64,000 nt of DNA from Halomonas sp. A40-4 (GTDB lineage Bacteria; Pseudomonadota; Gammaproteobacteria; Pseudomonadales; Halomonadaceae): positions 3,844,001 to 3,908,000 of the forward strand of contig NZ_CP065230.1 in NCBI RefSeq assembly GCF_015767635.1, written 5' to 3'. Shown here in pieces: positions 1 through 9,122 of this stretch (its first letter is position 1; each line of letters opens with the position of its first letter). A model generated the notes under the pieces. That model was not told the DNA's origin. It ran no database searches and saw nothing but the letters and a program-made list of their open reading frames with translations. The position numbers were made by a program, and so were the translations under genes.

Positions 1-348
1 ATCTGCCTGGCAGCAGCACTCAGCACACTATCGGTAAGCGCTTTCGCAGAGGCCGATACCAATGGCGAACGACTTTCCGGCCAAGAAATTCGTGAGCTGG
101 TATGGGGAAATCAGGTACAAGGCGAGATGGCTGGTGGTGAAGCCTACAGCGAAGTCTACCTTCCCGATGGCGAAATTGTGGGCGACGGCTATTCTGGAGA
201 GGCTACCATTGTTGATGACACCATGTGTTTCGATTACGGCGGTGATGAAATTGACTGCTATGGTGTCCGCCGCAACAGTGAAGGCAATATTGAGTGGATC
301 AAAAACGATGAAGTGGCCGGTTACGGCACGATCAGCGATGCCCCATGA
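1..348 (+). CDS. small exported protein, 5' end outside window
   Basis: The frame is open from base 1, so the gene starts before the window. The first visible residues form the end of a signal peptide (a hydrophobic Leu/Ala/Ser stretch ending in AFAEA). They are followed by a mature part of about 95 acidic residues with several Gly-Asp-Gly and Asp-Gly-Glu turns and one Cys pair near DTMCFDYGGDEIDC. I do not recognise the family; the layout resembles small periplasmic proteins of unknown role. Its stop codon overlaps the start of the next gene in an ATGA arrangement, so the two are probably translationally coupled. Function unknown; only export is a fair inference. Confidence 0.7.
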   Translation: MCLAAALSTLSVSAFAEADTNGERLSGQEIRELVWGNQVQGEMAGGEAYSEVYLPDGEIVGDGYSGEATIVDDTMCFDYGGDEIDCYGVRRNSEGNIEWIKNDEVAGYGTISDAP

Positions 349-968
349 TTACCCTCTACAGCTTTCCTAATTCTCGCTCGCTGAGAGCCACCTGGACGCT
401 CGAGGAGCTGGGCCTCGAGTACCGTTGCCAGCATGTCGCGCTGGATAAAGGCGAGGGCCAGACGCCAGAGCATCTGGCGCGTCACCCCGATGGTAAAGTA
501 CCGGTGCTCGACAACGGCGAGGTCATTCTGTTTGAGTCGCTGCCGATTTGCCGTTATTTATCCGAACAGCATGGCAATGGACATTTGATCCCCGATAGCG
601 CCATACAACGGGCGCAGGTCGATCAATGGCTGAGCTTTATCGTCACCGAACTGGAACAGCCCCTGTGGAATCAGGCCAAGCATCAGTTTGCCTTGCCCGC
701 GGATAAACGTATCCCCGCCATATTACCCACCTGTGCCTGGGAGTTTCAGCGCGCCTTGAAAGCGCTGGAACGGCGTTATCAGGGCCAGGAAACATTGGTG
801 GGGGACACCTTTACACTGGCAGACCTGTTTCTCACCCACACGCTAAGCTGGGCCGCCAGTATGAAGCATCGCCTGCCTGATCCGTTGATTGCCTACCACG
901 GACGCCATGCCAAGCGCCCGCAAATGGCACGTGCCATTGCCCGTGAAAAGGCGGCGGCTGAAAGTTAA
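345..968 (+). CDS. glutathione S-transferase family protein
   Basis: A 207-residue protein with the two-domain plan of cytosolic glutathione S-transferases. The N-terminal thioredoxin-like half (about 1-80) starts MITLYSFPNSRS, with the Ser/Arg pair where the glutathione-activating residue normally sits. It also has the VPVL cis-proline segment and the FES glutathione gamma-glutamyl contact near residue 63. The helical C-terminal half carries the TLADLFLTH segment typical of the family. It probably conjugates or reduces an electrophile with glutathione in the cytoplasm; the substrate cannot be told from sequence. The start overlaps the preceding stop by 4 bases, and the stop overlaps the convergent hemolysin III family gene by 4 bases. 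Confidence 0.88.
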   Translation: MITLYSFPNSRSLRATWTLEELGLEYRCQHVALDKGEGQTPEHLARHPDGKVPVLDNGEVILFESLPICRYLSEQHGNGHLIPDSAIQRAQVDQWLSFIVTELEQPLWNQAKHQFALPADKRIPAILPTCAWEFQRALKALERRYQGQETLVGDTFTLADLFLTHTLSWAASMKHRLPDPLIAYHGRHAKRPQMARAIAREKAAAES

Positions 969-1663
969 GCGTTGGTAGCGTGAGGCAGAACGGTGCTGAA
1001 GATAGCCGCGTAGTGGCAGGCACTGCCCGCGATGACAAACAGATGCCAAATGGCATGGTTGAAGGGGATGGTGTTCACGGCGTAGAAGATAACGCCCAGG
1101 GTGTAAACGACGCCTCCACTGGCCAGCAGCACAATGCCAGTCGACGACAGGTTCGCCGCCATTTCCTCTGAAGCCAGTACGATCATCCACCCCATGAGCA
1201 GGTAAATCACCACGCGAAGCACCGCCAGGCGATTGGGCCAAAGAAGTTTGCAGACAATTCCCACCAGTGCCAGCGACCATACGGCGGTAAACAGTCCCCA
1301 GCCCGTAGGGCCGCGCATGTTAACCAGCAGAAAGGGCGTATACGTACCGGCAATCAGCAGGTAAATCGCACAGTGATCAAGCAGCTGAAAGCGCTGCTTC
1401 CACCGCCGATGGGGGATGCCGTGGTAAAGGGTAGAGGCGGTATACAGCAGAATCAGCGTCGTACCATATAGACTCAGGCTGACGATCTTCCAAGGGTCAA
1501 CATGGGCCGCCAAGCTCGCCAACACCAACAACACGACCATACCGACCAGACTGAGTACCGCTCCCAGCCCGTGGGAGATGCTATTCAGGCGCTCTTCGAT
1601 AACGCTGAATTTATCCTGACCAGCCAACGGTTTTTCATGCTGTTCGTTACCAAAGGTTGCCAT
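965..1663 (-). CDS. hemolysin III / PAQR family membrane protein
   Basis: A 232-residue protein with about seven membrane helices. It has the family signatures NSISHGLGA near the N-terminus, STLYHG after the second helix, LLDHCAIYLLIAGTYTP, and a C-terminal FNHAIWHLFV. The conserved His, Asp and His residues are the expected metal site of the PAQR superfamily (YqfA/TrhA-like). I chose the ATG at 1663 because an AGGAG lies 8 bases upstream; a longer reading from a GTG at 1690 lacks a ribosome site and would overlap the ribA stop. It lies downstream of ribA on the same strand, 23 bases away, and may be co-transcribed. The role is uncertain; family members affect membrane fluidity or energetics, and the hemolysin name is historical. 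Confidence 0.87.
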   Translation of the reverse strand: MATFGNEQHEKPLAGQDKFSVIEERLNSISHGLGAVLSLVGMVVLLVLASLAAHVDPWKIVSLSLYGTTLILLYTASTLYHGIPHRRWKQRFQLLDHCAIYLLIAGTYTPFLLVNMRGPTGWGLFTAVWSLALVGIVCKLLWPNRLAVLRVVIYLLMGWMIVLASEEMAANLSSTGIVLLASGGVVYTLGVIFYAVNTIPFNHAIWHLFVIAGSACHYAAIFSTVLPHATNA

Positions 1664-1686
1664 TCTGGATGCTCCTGAGCGACCCA

Positions 1687-2322
1687 TCACCCCTTGCGCT
1701 CAATATCCACGTCGCTTGCCTGGGTAAAATCATCCAGCGCCATCATGTGCCCCAGCTTGCCCGCCTTGGTAGTGAGGTACTGTTCGTTGTGCGGGTTCAA
1801 TCCCGTGGTAATGGATAAGCGCTCGACCACATTAACACCATCACGGGTCAGGGCATCGACCTTACGCGGGTTGTTGGTCATTAACCGCAACGACGTAATA
1901 TCCAGGTGGTCGAGCATCGGCACGCACAGGTCATAACGGCGCATATCGGCGCCAAAGCCCAATTGCTCGTTCGCCTCGACGGTATCGGCCCCCTGGTCTT
2001 GCAGGTGATAGGCACGAATTTTGTTCAAAAGGCCGATACCACGGCCTTCCTGACGCAAGTATAGCAGCACGCCACGGCCTTCCTCGGCAATCCGCTTGAG
2101 CGCTTCCTGTAGCTGATAGCCGCAGTCACAGCGCATCGAAAACAGGGCGTCACCGGTCAGGCACTCCGAGTGGACACGCCCCAACACCGGTTCATCGCCG
2201 GTCACATCACCCAGCGTCAAGGCGATATGATCCTTGCCTGTGGCTTCGTCTTCGAAACCATGCATGGTAAACGTGGCCCAGGGCGTGGGCAGGTGTGAAG
2301 CGGCGATGAAGCGAATGGTCAC
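1687..2322 (-). CDS. ribA: GTP cyclohydrolase II
   Basis: A 211-residue enzyme that opens GTP to 2,5-diamino-6-ribosylamino-4(3H)-pyrimidinone 5'-phosphate, the first step of riboflavin synthesis. The zinc ligands are visible as C54, C65 and C67 in HSEC...MRCDCG. The RQEGRGIGL phosphate/nucleotide loop is at residues 90-98, and TNNPRK follows at about 149-154. The length equals stand-alone bacterial RibA, with no fused RibB domain. It is transcribed divergently from hemE across about 230 bases. I saw no FMN riboswitch in that gap, which is usual because the riboswitch normally sits on ribB. Start ATG at 2322. Confidence 0.96.
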   Translation of the reverse strand: MTIRFIAASHLPTPWATFTMHGFEDEATGKDHIALTLGDVTGDEPVLGRVHSECLTGDALFSMRCDCGYQLQEALKRIAEEGRGVLLYLRQEGRGIGLLNKIRAYHLQDQGADTVEANEQLGFGADMRRYDLCVPMLDHLDITSLRLMTNNPRKVDALTRDGVNVVERLSITTGLNPHNEQYLTTKAGKLGHMMALDDFTQASDVDIERKG

Positions 2323-2501
2323 AGGTTACCTCGCTGATTAACCAAACCAGTTAACCACACCAGTGTTGGCAAAATGGTCGTGTAGTTTAGCAGGAAGCGG
2401 CGGTCGGCTCACGATTAGCGTGACGGAAAAACGTCGAGAAAAATCGGCGTGGTGCGACAATTTTTGCCATGGGTCGCGCCGCCTTGCGGTCTATCTTCCA
2501 G

Positions 2502-2507
2502 TACAAT
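2502..2507 (+). promoter_or_regulatory. candidate -10 element for hemE
   Basis: TACAAT matches the sigma-70 -10 hexamer at five of six positions and lies 42 bases before the chosen hemE start. The region 17 bases upstream has no good -35 match, so this is a weak call. The 227-base ribA/hemE gap shows no other clear signal. Confidence 0.3.
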
Positions 2508-2549
2508 AGCTCCCTACAATGCGGGCAAACTTCTCAAGAGCAAGTGTCT

Positions 2550-3665
2550 ATGAACCCCACACCTTTGCAAAACGATCGTTTTCTTCGCGCCTTGGCGCGC
2601 GAGCCCGTTGACCGCACGCCCGTGTGGATGATGCGCCAGGCAGGGCGCTATCTTCCGGAATACCGCGCTAAACGCGCCGATGCAGGTAGTTTCATGGACC
2701 TTTGCCAAAACCATGACCTGGCTTGCGAGGTAACGCTGCAGCCTCTTGAGCGTTTCCCGCTGGATGCCGCCATCCTGTTTTCGGATATCCTGACGATTCC
2801 CGACGCCATGGGCTTGGGGCTGTATTTCGAAACCGGTGAGGGCCCCAAGTTCAAAAAGACCGTGCGTACCGCTGATGAGGTCGCCGCGCTCCGCGTTCCC
2901 GATGCCGAGCGCGACCTGGATTACGTGATGCGTGCGGTGTCCACGATTCGCCGTGAGCTGAACGGCCGCATGCCGTTGATTGGCTTCTCCGGCAGCCCCT
3001 GGACACTGGCTACCTATATGGTCGAGGGCAGCTCGAGCAAAGATTTTCGCCACCTGAAAACCATGCTCTATGACACGCCGGATACCATGCACCAGTTGCT
3101 GGACACCCTGGCCCACGCGGTGACCGACTACCTTAACGCGCAGATTCGTGCGGGCGCCCAGGCGGTACAGATTTTCGATACCTGGGGCGGCGCGCTGACC
3201 ACCCCGGCGTACCTCGAGTTTTCGCTGCGCTATATGGAGCAGATTGTCGCCGGGCTGATCCGCGAGCATGACGGGCGCCGGGTGCCAGTGATTCTGTTCA
3301 CCAAGAATGGCGGCCAGTGGCTGGAACACATCGCTTGTGCCGGGTCCGATGCCGTGGGCATCGACTGGTCCACAGAGCTTTCCGATGCCCGCGCCCGGGT
3401 CGGCCACAAGGTCGCGCTACAGGGCAACCTGGACCCCAACGTGCTGTTCGCGCGGCCTTCCGCGATCCGCGCCGAAGTTGCCCGCGTGCTGGAAAGCTAC
3501 GGCCATGGTCCCGGGCATATCTTTAACCTGGGCCACGGCATCAGCCAGTTCACCAACCCGGATCATGTCACCGCCTTCATGGAAGCGCTGCACGACCTTA
3601 GCCCGCAATATCATCAGAGCATCGCGACCCAATCGAACGATGCACATCCGGGAGCCCAGCCATGA
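2550..3665 (+). CDS. hemE: uroporphyrinogen decarboxylase
   Basis: A 371-residue cytoplasmic enzyme that decarboxylates the four acetate side chains of uroporphyrinogen III to give coproporphyrinogen III in heme synthesis. The N-terminal signature [17 protein letters not shown] (residues 22-38) supplies the active-site arginine. [17 protein letters not shown] and FNLGHGI further on are all typical. The start at 2550 follows a CAAGAGC ribosome site and matches the usual N-terminus; an upstream in-frame start at 2469 would add 27 residues that do not fit the family. The C-terminus runs about 15 residues beyond common homologs. The last four bases overlap the start of the spermidine synthase gene. 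Confidence 0.97.
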   Translation: MNPTPLQNDRFLRALAREPVDRTPVWMMRQAGRYLPEYRAKRADAGSFMDLCQNHDLACEVTLQPLERFPLDAAILFSDILTIPDAMGLGLYFETGEGPKFKKTVRTADEVAALRVPDAERDLDYVMRAVSTIRRELNGRMPLIGFSGSPWTLATYMVEGSSSKDFRHLKTMLYDTPDTMHQLLDTLAHAVTDYLNAQIRAGAQAVQIFDTWGGALTTPAYLEFSLRYMEQIVAGLIREHDGRRVPVILFTKNGGQWLEHIACAGSDAVGIDWSTELSDARARVGHKVALQGNLDPNVLFARPSAIRAEVARVLESYGHGPGHIFNLGHGISQFTNPDHVTAFMEALHDLSPQYHQSIATQSNDAHPGAQP

Positions 3666-4528
3666 GCAAATTACGTGACGACCAGTGGTTTACCGAAGTC
3701 TTCGATAGCCACGGCAGTGCTTTCTCGCTGAAAGTCACTGATAAACTGCTGGATGTGCAAAGCGCCTATCAGCACCTGGAAGTCTATGCCACCGAGACCT
3801 ATGGCAACCTGCTGGTGCTGGACGGCTGCGTGATGCTCACCGACCGCGATAACTTTCTCTACCACGAGATGATTGCCCATCCGGCGTTGTTCACCCATCA
3901 GGCCCCCAAGCGGGTGGTGATCATTGGCGGCGGCGACTGCGGGACACTCAAAGAAGTATTGCGTCACCCTGGCGTTGAACACGTCACCCAGATAGATATC
4001 GACGAGGAAGTCACCAAAGCCTCCGAGCGCTTCTTTCCAGCGCTGGTGGAATCGAACAATGATCCCCGCGCCGAGCTGCTGTTCGCCGATGGCGTCAAGT
4101 GGGTGGACGATACCCCCGACGAGAGCATCGATGTACTGATTATCGACTCCACCGACCCGGTTGGCCCAGCCGAGGGCCTGTTTAAAACCGATTTCTTAAG
4201 GCGCTGCCATCGCATCCTTAAAGACGGCGGCGTCATGGTACAGCAGAGCGAATCGCCGCTTTACCATAGCGGCACCATCATTCGTGAACTGCGCAACGAC
4301 ATGCAGGAAGCCGGGTTTGACAGCGTCGCCACGCTGCCCTTCCCGCAGCCAGTGTATCCGTCCGGCTGGTGGAGCGTGACACTGGCAGGCAAAAACACCG
4401 ACGTGAACACCTTTCGCGAGCAAGCAGTTGCCAACCACGACCTGCCGCTTGAGTACTACACGCTGGAAGCCCATCGCGGCGCACTGGCGTTACCACCGTT
4501 CATGCGCAGGGCCATCGCCGCCAAATAA
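3662..4528 (+). CDS. speE: polyamine aminopropyltransferase (spermidine synthase)
   Basis: A 288-residue protein with the short N-terminal beta domain followed by a Rossmann methyltransferase-like fold. It has [18 protein letters not shown] as the decarboxylated-SAM site, the acidic strand [10 protein letters not shown], and [16 protein letters not shown] carrying the catalytic Asp of the DSTDP loop. It transfers an aminopropyl group from decarboxylated S-adenosylmethionine to putrescine. Length and motifs are those of SpeE. Its ATG lies inside the hemE stop (ATGA overlap), so it is translationally coupled to a heme gene. A strong terminator follows 28 bases after the stop. No speD lies in this window. 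Confidence 0.95.
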   Translation: MSKLRDDQWFTEVFDSHGSAFSLKVTDKLLDVQSAYQHLEVYATETYGNLLVLDGCVMLTDRDNFLYHEMIAHPALFTHQAPKRVVIIGGGDCGTLKEVLRHPGVEHVTQIDIDEEVTKASERFFPALVESNNDPRAELLFADGVKWVDDTPDESIDVLIIDSTDPVGPAEGLFKTDFLRRCHRILKDGGVMVQQSESPLYHSGTIIRELRNDMQEAGFDSVATLPFPQPVYPSGWWSVTLAGKNTDVNTFREQAVANHDLPLEYYTLEAHRGALALPPFMRRAIAAK

Positions 4529-4555
4529 TCCCGCCAGAAGACCGCTTTTCATCAT

Positions 4556-4612
4556 TGCCCACTGCCTCCCCGCCCCACAAAGGTGCAGGGAGGGTGGGCA
4601 TTTTTATTTTTT
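4556..4612 (+). terminator. rho-independent terminator after speE
   Basis: A two-part stem, TGCCCAC pairing with GTGGGCA (4556-4562 with 4594-4600) and CCTCCC pairing with GGGAGG (4565-4570 with 4588-4593), is followed directly by a T-rich run. It closes the hemE-speE unit. Confidence 0.9.
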
Positions 4613-4655
4613 GCACCTAGACGTTCGTATCAAACGTTCGATTTATCGTTGAAAA

Positions 4656-4670
4656 GCGCTGAATCAGCGC
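4656..4670. promoter_or_regulatory. perfect palindrome upstream of aapJ
   Basis: GCGCTGAATCAGCGC has 7-base arms around one central A and lies 86 bases before the aapJ start. A direct repeat ACGTTCG occurs just upstream near 4621 and 4634. Either could bind a regulator of the amino acid transporter; no known regulator motif was recognised. Confidence 0.3.
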
Positions 4671-4756
4671 CTGTACCCCTTTTGGCATCTTCCTTGCTAG
4701 GTTTAGTCACATGCTACGGCATGGATAACGATTTCAAACAATTCGAGGGAACCTAC

Positions 4757-5782
4757 ATGTTGAATAAAAAACACTTGGCGCTGCTGGTATCTGCTGGTTC
4801 GATTACCCTTGCGGGTATGACCACCGCTCAGGCCGACACGCTGGAAGATACCCGGGATAACGGCGCCGTTCGTTGCGGCGTCAGCGATGGCTTACCCGGC
4901 TTCTCGGCACCGGATGACGATGGCAATTGGCAAGGGCTTGACGTTGACGTCTGCCGCGCCGTCGCCGCCGCCGTACTCGGTGATGCCGACGCGGTTGACT
5001 ACATTTCCCTCAATGCCGTAGAGCGCTTCACGGCCCTGCAGTCTGGCGAAGTGGATGTACTGTCACGCAACACCACCTGGACCACGACGCGCGACACCAC
5101 GTTGGGTCTCAATTTCACCGGCGTAACGTTCTATGACGGCCAAGGCTTCATGGTGTCACGGGATCTGGGGATTACGGGCGCAGATGAGTTAAACGGTGCG
5201 TCCATCTGCATTCAGTCAGGTACCACCACCGAGCTAAACCTCGCCGACTACTTCCGTGCTAATGACATGGAATTCAACCCCATCGTATTTGATACCTCCG
5301 AACAAACCGTGGGCGGCTACCAGGCAGGACGCTGTGACGTACTGACATCCGACACTTCTCAGTTGGCCGCCCTGCGTATCCAGCTAGATAACCCTGAAGG
5401 CTCAATGATTCTTTCGGACGTGATCTCCAAAGAACCGCTGGGCCCCGTGGTACGCCAGGGCGATGATACCTGGTTCAACATCGTGAAATGGTCGCTGTTC
5501 GCCATGATCAACGCTGAAGAATACGGTGTTACCAGCGAAAATGTCGACGAGATGACATCGTCTGAAGACCCCAATGTTGCACGACTGCTCGGCCAGGATG
5601 GCAACTACGGCGAAGGCATGGGACTGGAGGCTGACTGGGCCTACAACATCATCAGCCAAGTCGGCAACTACGCTGAAAGCTTCGACCGCAACGTGGGCAT
5701 GGGCTCACCGCTTGAAATTGAACGCGGTGTCAACGCCCTGTGGACTGACGGTGGCTTCCAGTATGCTCCGCCGATTCGCTAA
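4757..5782 (+). CDS. aapJ: general L-amino acid ABC transporter, periplasmic binding protein
   Basis: A 341-residue exported protein with a signal peptide of about 25 residues ending TAQA before DTLEDTRDNG. The mature part has the AapJ/BztA pattern: RCGVSDGLPGFS near the N-terminus, GLDVDVCRAVAAAVLG, and LSRNTTWTTTRDTTLGLNF. It binds a broad set of L-amino acids in the periplasm and hands them to the AapQM permease. Length and order match the aapJQMP operons of proteobacteria. I chose the ATG at 4757, preceded by GAGGGA; the frame is open further upstream but the extra part is not a signal peptide. A strong hairpin follows the stop. Confidence 0.95.
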   Translation: MLNKKHLALLVSAGSITLAGMTTAQADTLEDTRDNGAVRCGVSDGLPGFSAPDDDGNWQGLDVDVCRAVAAAVLGDADAVDYISLNAVERFTALQSGEVDVLSRNTTWTTTRDTTLGLNFTGVTFYDGQGFMVSRDLGITGADELNGASICIQSGTTTELNLADYFRANDMEFNPIVFDTSEQTVGGYQAGRCDVLTSDTSQLAALRIQLDNPEGSMILSDVISKEPLGPVVRQGDDTWFNIVKWSLFAMINAEEYGVTSENVDEMTSSEDPNVARLLGQDGNYGEGMGLEADWAYNIISQVGNYAESFDRNVGMGSPLEIERGVNALWTDGGFQYAPPIR

Positions 5783-5799
5783 GCGTCTCGCTTGACCCC

Positions 5800-5838
5800 T
5801 GGCCCGCCATGCCCTGTTGCCAGGGTATAGGCGGGCCA
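5800..5838 (+). promoter_or_regulatory. intergenic hairpin between aapJ and aapQ
   Basis: TGGCCCGCC (5800-5808) pairs perfectly with GGCGGGCCA (5830-5838), and an inner CCCTG/CAGGG stem lies inside the loop. No T-run follows, so this is more likely an mRNA-stabilising or partial-termination element that keeps binding-protein levels above permease levels than a full terminator. Confidence 0.75.
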
Positions 5839-5873
5839 TCTGATTGACTTTCCGTATCGCGGAGACGCCACCC

Positions 5874-7064
5874 ATGTCTGTACGACCCAATGCTCGCCCC
5901 GTCGGCCAAAAGCCGCCGTTCTGGCGAGACCGCGCGAAGCGCGCGCTTATTTTCCAAATCCTCTTAGTCACCGCTGTGGTGGCTTTTCTTATCTATATAA
6001 TCGGCAACACCCAAGCCAACCTTGAGGCTCGAGGCATCACCACTGGCTTTGGCTTTTTAAGCAACACCGCCGGCTTCGGTATTGGCCAGACCTTGATCGA
6101 GTACTCCTCCCAGAGTAGCTACGGCCGTACTTTCGTGATCGGCCTGCTTAACACGCTGCTGGTCGGTGGATTGGGTGTGTTGGCCGCCTCGATTATCGGT
6201 TTTATTGTCGGTATTGCGCGGCTTTCGCCCAATTGGCTGATCGCTAGGTTAGCCAACGCCTACATCGAAACCTTCCGTAATATTCCGCTGCTGTTGCAGA
6301 TTTTCTTCTGGTACTTCGCGGTACTGCGGGCTCTACCCAGCGCCCGGGAGAGCATGGCGTTTGGCGAAGCCATCTTTCTCAATGTGCGTGGGCTATATCT
6401 GCCCCAACCGCTGTTCGAGTCAGGCTTCGGACTGATTCCTGCCACCTTTGTGGTGGCGATCGTTGCCAGTATCGCGCTGATTGTCTGGAATAAACGTCGC
6501 CATGAAGCCACCGGCAAACGCCTGCCGGTTTTCTGGATGTCCCTGGTGATTATTTTTGGTCTTCCACTACTGGTGCTCGTCGTCACGGGTGTACCGGTGA
6601 CCTGGGAAATGCCGGTACTGCGCGGCTTCAACTTTGGCGGTGGCATCACCATCATTCCCGAGTTTCTAGCCCTGTGGCTGGCGCTGTCCATCTACACCGC
6701 GTCGTTCATTGCCGAAATTGTGCGTTCGGGTATTCAGGCGATCCCTCATGGGCAAACGGAAGCCGCCCAGGCACTCAGCTTGCCGCGCAAACTCGTCCTG
6801 CGTCTGGTGATCATTCCACAAGCCATGCGGGTCATTATTCCGCCGCTCACCAGCCAATACCTCAACCTGATAAAGAACTCTTCCCTGGCCACCGCCATCG
6901 GTTATCCCGATCTGGTCTCGGTGTTTGCTGGCACCACGCTCAACCAGACCGGTCAGGCCATCGAGGTGATTGCCATGACCATGGCGGTTTATCTGATCAT
7001 CAGCTTGCTGGTGTCCATGTTCATGAACTGGTTCAACGCTCGCGTTGCGCTGGTCGAACGCTAG
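5874..7064 (+). CDS. aapQ: general L-amino acid ABC transporter, permease
   Basis: A 396-residue inner-membrane permease. It has the long first periplasmic region typical of AapQ/BztB and then the binding-protein-dependent core with VYIETFRN-type helices and the cytoplasmic coupling loop EAAQALSLPRKLVLRLVIIPQAMRVIIPPL. The start at 5874 follows GGAG by 9 bases. It pairs with AapM to form the heteromeric channel for broad-range L-amino acid import. Order, length and spacing to aapM (16 bases) match the operon. Earlier in-frame TTG at 5844 has no ribosome site. Confidence 0.94.
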   Translation: MSVRPNARPVGQKPPFWRDRAKRALIFQILLVTAVVAFLIYIIGNTQANLEARGITTGFGFLSNTAGFGIGQTLIEYSSQSSYGRTFVIGLLNTLLVGGLGVLAASIIGFIVGIARLSPNWLIARLANAYIETFRNIPLLLQIFFWYFAVLRALPSARESMAFGEAIFLNVRGLYLPQPLFESGFGLIPATFVVAIVASIALIVWNKRRHEATGKRLPVFWMSLVIIFGLPLLVLVVTGVPVTWEMPVLRGFNFGGGITIIPEFLALWLALSIYTASFIAEIVRSGIQAIPHGQTEAAQALSLPRKLVLRLVIIPQAMRVIIPPLTSQYLNLIKNSSLATAIGYPDLVSVFAGTTLNQTGQAIEVIAMTMAVYLIISLLVSMFMNWFNARVALVER

Positions 7065-7080
7065 GCCGGAGACGACCTTT

Positions 7081-8181
7081 ATGATTCACAACAAAGACAT
7101 GATACCCGAGCAGCCTGCTCCGAAAGGCACCATCGGCCCCATTGCCTGGCTACGCGGCAACCTGTTCAACGGCCCCATTAATAGCCTGTTCACGCTGTTG
7201 GGCCTGTATGTCCTGTACCTGCTCGTGGTGCCCACGATCCAGTGGGCGTTTATCGATGCCAACTGGGTGGGCGATAGCCGCGAAGACTGCACACGGGCCG
7301 GCGCTTGCTGGGTATTCGTCAACGCACGCTTTTCCCAGTTTATTTATGGGCTCTATCCCAGCGAGGAGTACTGGCGCGCCAATATCGTGTTTGCCATGTT
7401 CGCCGGCATTATCGCCTGGCTGGTGATCCCCCGCCTGCCGCTCAAGCGCTGGGTGGCCGTGTTTGCCTTGCTGGCCTTCCCGGTCATCGCCTATGTGCTG
7501 CTGCACGGCGGCTATTTCGATATGCCGCGCGTTTCCACCCACCGCTGGGGTGGCTTGATGCTGACACTGCTACTGGCCAGTGTGGGGATGATTGGCGCGC
7601 TGCCTATCGGCATTGTGCTCGCCCTTGGGCGGCGTTCCCAAATGCCGATTGTCAGAACGTTCTGTGTCATTTTCATCGAGTTCTGGCGCGGCGTTCCGCT
7701 CATCACCATCCTGTTCATGGCGTCAGTCATGCTGCCCTTGTTTTTGCCCACAGAGTTGAGTGTTGACCGCCTTATCCGCGCGCTGATCGGCTTGACCTTG
7801 TTCCAGAGTGCCTATATGGCGGAGGTGATTCGCGGGGGGCTGCAGGCGATCCCCAAAGGCCAGGATGAAGCAGCGGCAGCGCTGGGGATGACCTACTGGA
7901 AACGCATGGGGCTGATCATCATGCCCCAGGCGCTGAAGATGATGATTCCCGGTATCGTCAACACCTTTATCTCGCTGTTCAAGGACACCACCCTGGTGAT
8001 GATCATTGGGCTGTTTGATCTGTTGGGTATTGTGCAAGCGGCACTTTCCGACTCGCGTTGGCTGGGTTTCTCGCTAGAAGGCTATGTGTTTGCCGCGTTC
8101 GTGTTCTGGATTTTCTGTTTCAGCATGTCGCGCTACAGCCAGTACCTGGAACGCAGGCTAAATACCGGTCATAAGCAGTAG
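7081..8181 (+). CDS. aapM: general L-amino acid ABC transporter, permease
   Basis: A 366-residue inner-membrane permease of the His/Glu/Gln family. The C-terminal core has FIEFWRGVPLITILFMASVMLPLF and the coupling loop DEAAAALGMTYWKRMGLIIMPQALKMMIPGI. A periplasmic loop carries a Cys pair (DCTRAGACWVF), seen in AapM/BztC homologs. The start at 7081 follows GGAG by 9 bases; an in-frame upstream start would run into aapQ. It forms the transmembrane channel with AapQ and is energised by AapP, whose gene lies 54 bases downstream. Confidence 0.94.
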   Translation: MIHNKDMIPEQPAPKGTIGPIAWLRGNLFNGPINSLFTLLGLYVLYLLVVPTIQWAFIDANWVGDSREDCTRAGACWVFVNARFSQFIYGLYPSEEYWRANIVFAMFAGIIAWLVIPRLPLKRWVAVFALLAFPVIAYVLLHGGYFDMPRVSTHRWGGLMLTLLLASVGMIGALPIGIVLALGRRSQMPIVRTFCVIFIEFWRGVPLITILFMASVMLPLFLPTELSVDRLIRALIGLTLFQSAYMAEVIRGGLQAIPKGQDEAAAALGMTYWKRMGLIIMPQALKMMIPGIVNTFISLFKDTTLVMIIGLFDLLGIVQAALSDSRWLGFSLEGYVFAAFVFWIFCFSMSRYSQYLERRLNTGHKQ

Positions 8182-8235
8182 GTCGTCGACAACGCTTCAT
8201 GCCGCTTTCTTTATGATTTTGAGTAGGATATCAAC

Positions 8236-8997
8236 ATGACACAAGCAGCCACCAACGATTCCGACCTGATGGTCGAGATGCATAATGTCAATAAATGGTT
8301 CGGCGATTTTCACGTGCTGCGGGACATTTACCTGGAAGTTAAACGGGGCGAGCGTATCGTAGTGTGCGGCCCCTCGGGCTCGGGTAAATCGACGCTCATT
8401 CGCTGTATCAACCACCTTGAAGAGCACCAGAAAGGGGATATCACCGTCGGCGGTGTCGCACTGACTCAAGACGTTAAGCGTATTGAACAGATTCGCCGCA
8501 GCGTCGGCATGGTGTTCCAGCACTTCAACCTGTTCCCCCATTTATCGGTGCTGGAAAACTGCTGTATTGCCCCGATGTGGGTACAGAAGAAACCCCGCAA
8601 AGAGGCCGAAGCGCTGGCAATGGAATACCTGGAACGGGTGCGCATTGCCGAACAAGCCACCAAATACCCCGGGCAGCTCTCTGGCGGCCAGCAGCAGCGC
8701 GTGGCGATTGCCCGTTCACTGTGCATGCACCCTGACGTCATGCTGTTTGACGAGCCCACCTCGGCCCTCGACCCTGAGATGATCAAGGAAGTGCTGGACG
8801 TCATGGTGGAGCTGGCCGAAGAAGGCATGACCATGATCTGTGTGACCCACGAAATGGGCTTCGCCAAAACCGTCGCTGACCGGGTGATTTTCATGGACCA
8901 GGGACAGATAATTGAAGAGAACGCGCCTGAGCCATTCTTCAACAACCCGCAGTCCGAACGTACTCAGCTGTTCTTGAGCCAGATTCTGGGGCATTAA
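8236..8997 (+). CDS. aapP: general L-amino acid ABC transporter, ATPase
   Basis: A 253-residue ABC ATPase with all expected motifs. Walker A GPSGSGKS is at 45-52, the Q-loop is FQHFNLF, the signature LSGGQQQR is at 148-155, Walker B VMLFDE is at 168-173 and the switch His is H205 in THEMG. It powers uptake through AapQM. It is the last gene of the transporter operon; a 13-bp perfect hairpin follows 40 bases later. Confidence 0.96.
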   Translation: MTQAATNDSDLMVEMHNVNKWFGDFHVLRDIYLEVKRGERIVVCGPSGSGKSTLIRCINHLEEHQKGDITVGGVALTQDVKRIEQIRRSVGMVFQHFNLFPHLSVLENCCIAPMWVQKKPRKEAEALAMEYLERVRIAEQATKYPGQLSGGQQQRVAIARSLCMHPDVMLFDEPTSALDPEMIKEVLDVMVELAEEGMTMICVTHEMGFAKTVADRVIFMDQGQIIEENAPEPFFNNPQSERTQLFLSQILGH

Positions 8998-9037
8998 TCC
9001 ACACCCTCTTCAGCAAGGCGGCTGTTGATAAGTACGT

Positions 9038-9067
9038 CATTATGGGCCTCGCTTGAGGCCCATAATG
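9038..9067 (+). terminator. perfect hairpin after aapP
   Basis: A 13-base arm, CATTATGGGCCTC, pairs perfectly with GAGGCCCATAATG around a GCTT loop. Only a short T/A-rich stretch follows, so it is a probable but not classic terminator between aapP and ridA. Confidence 0.65.
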
Positions 9068-9122
9068 CTTATAAGACGTTTAAACACGCATTAAAAAACA
9101 ATGTACAAAGGATCGCGACACC

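Noticed and set aside
2323..2549. FMN riboswitch between ribA and hemE
   Set aside because: None of the conserved FMN-riboswitch blocks could be recognised in the gap on either strand.
2514..3407. Minus-strand frame opposite hemE
   Set aside because: Antisense shadow of a highly conserved enzyme; no family similarity.
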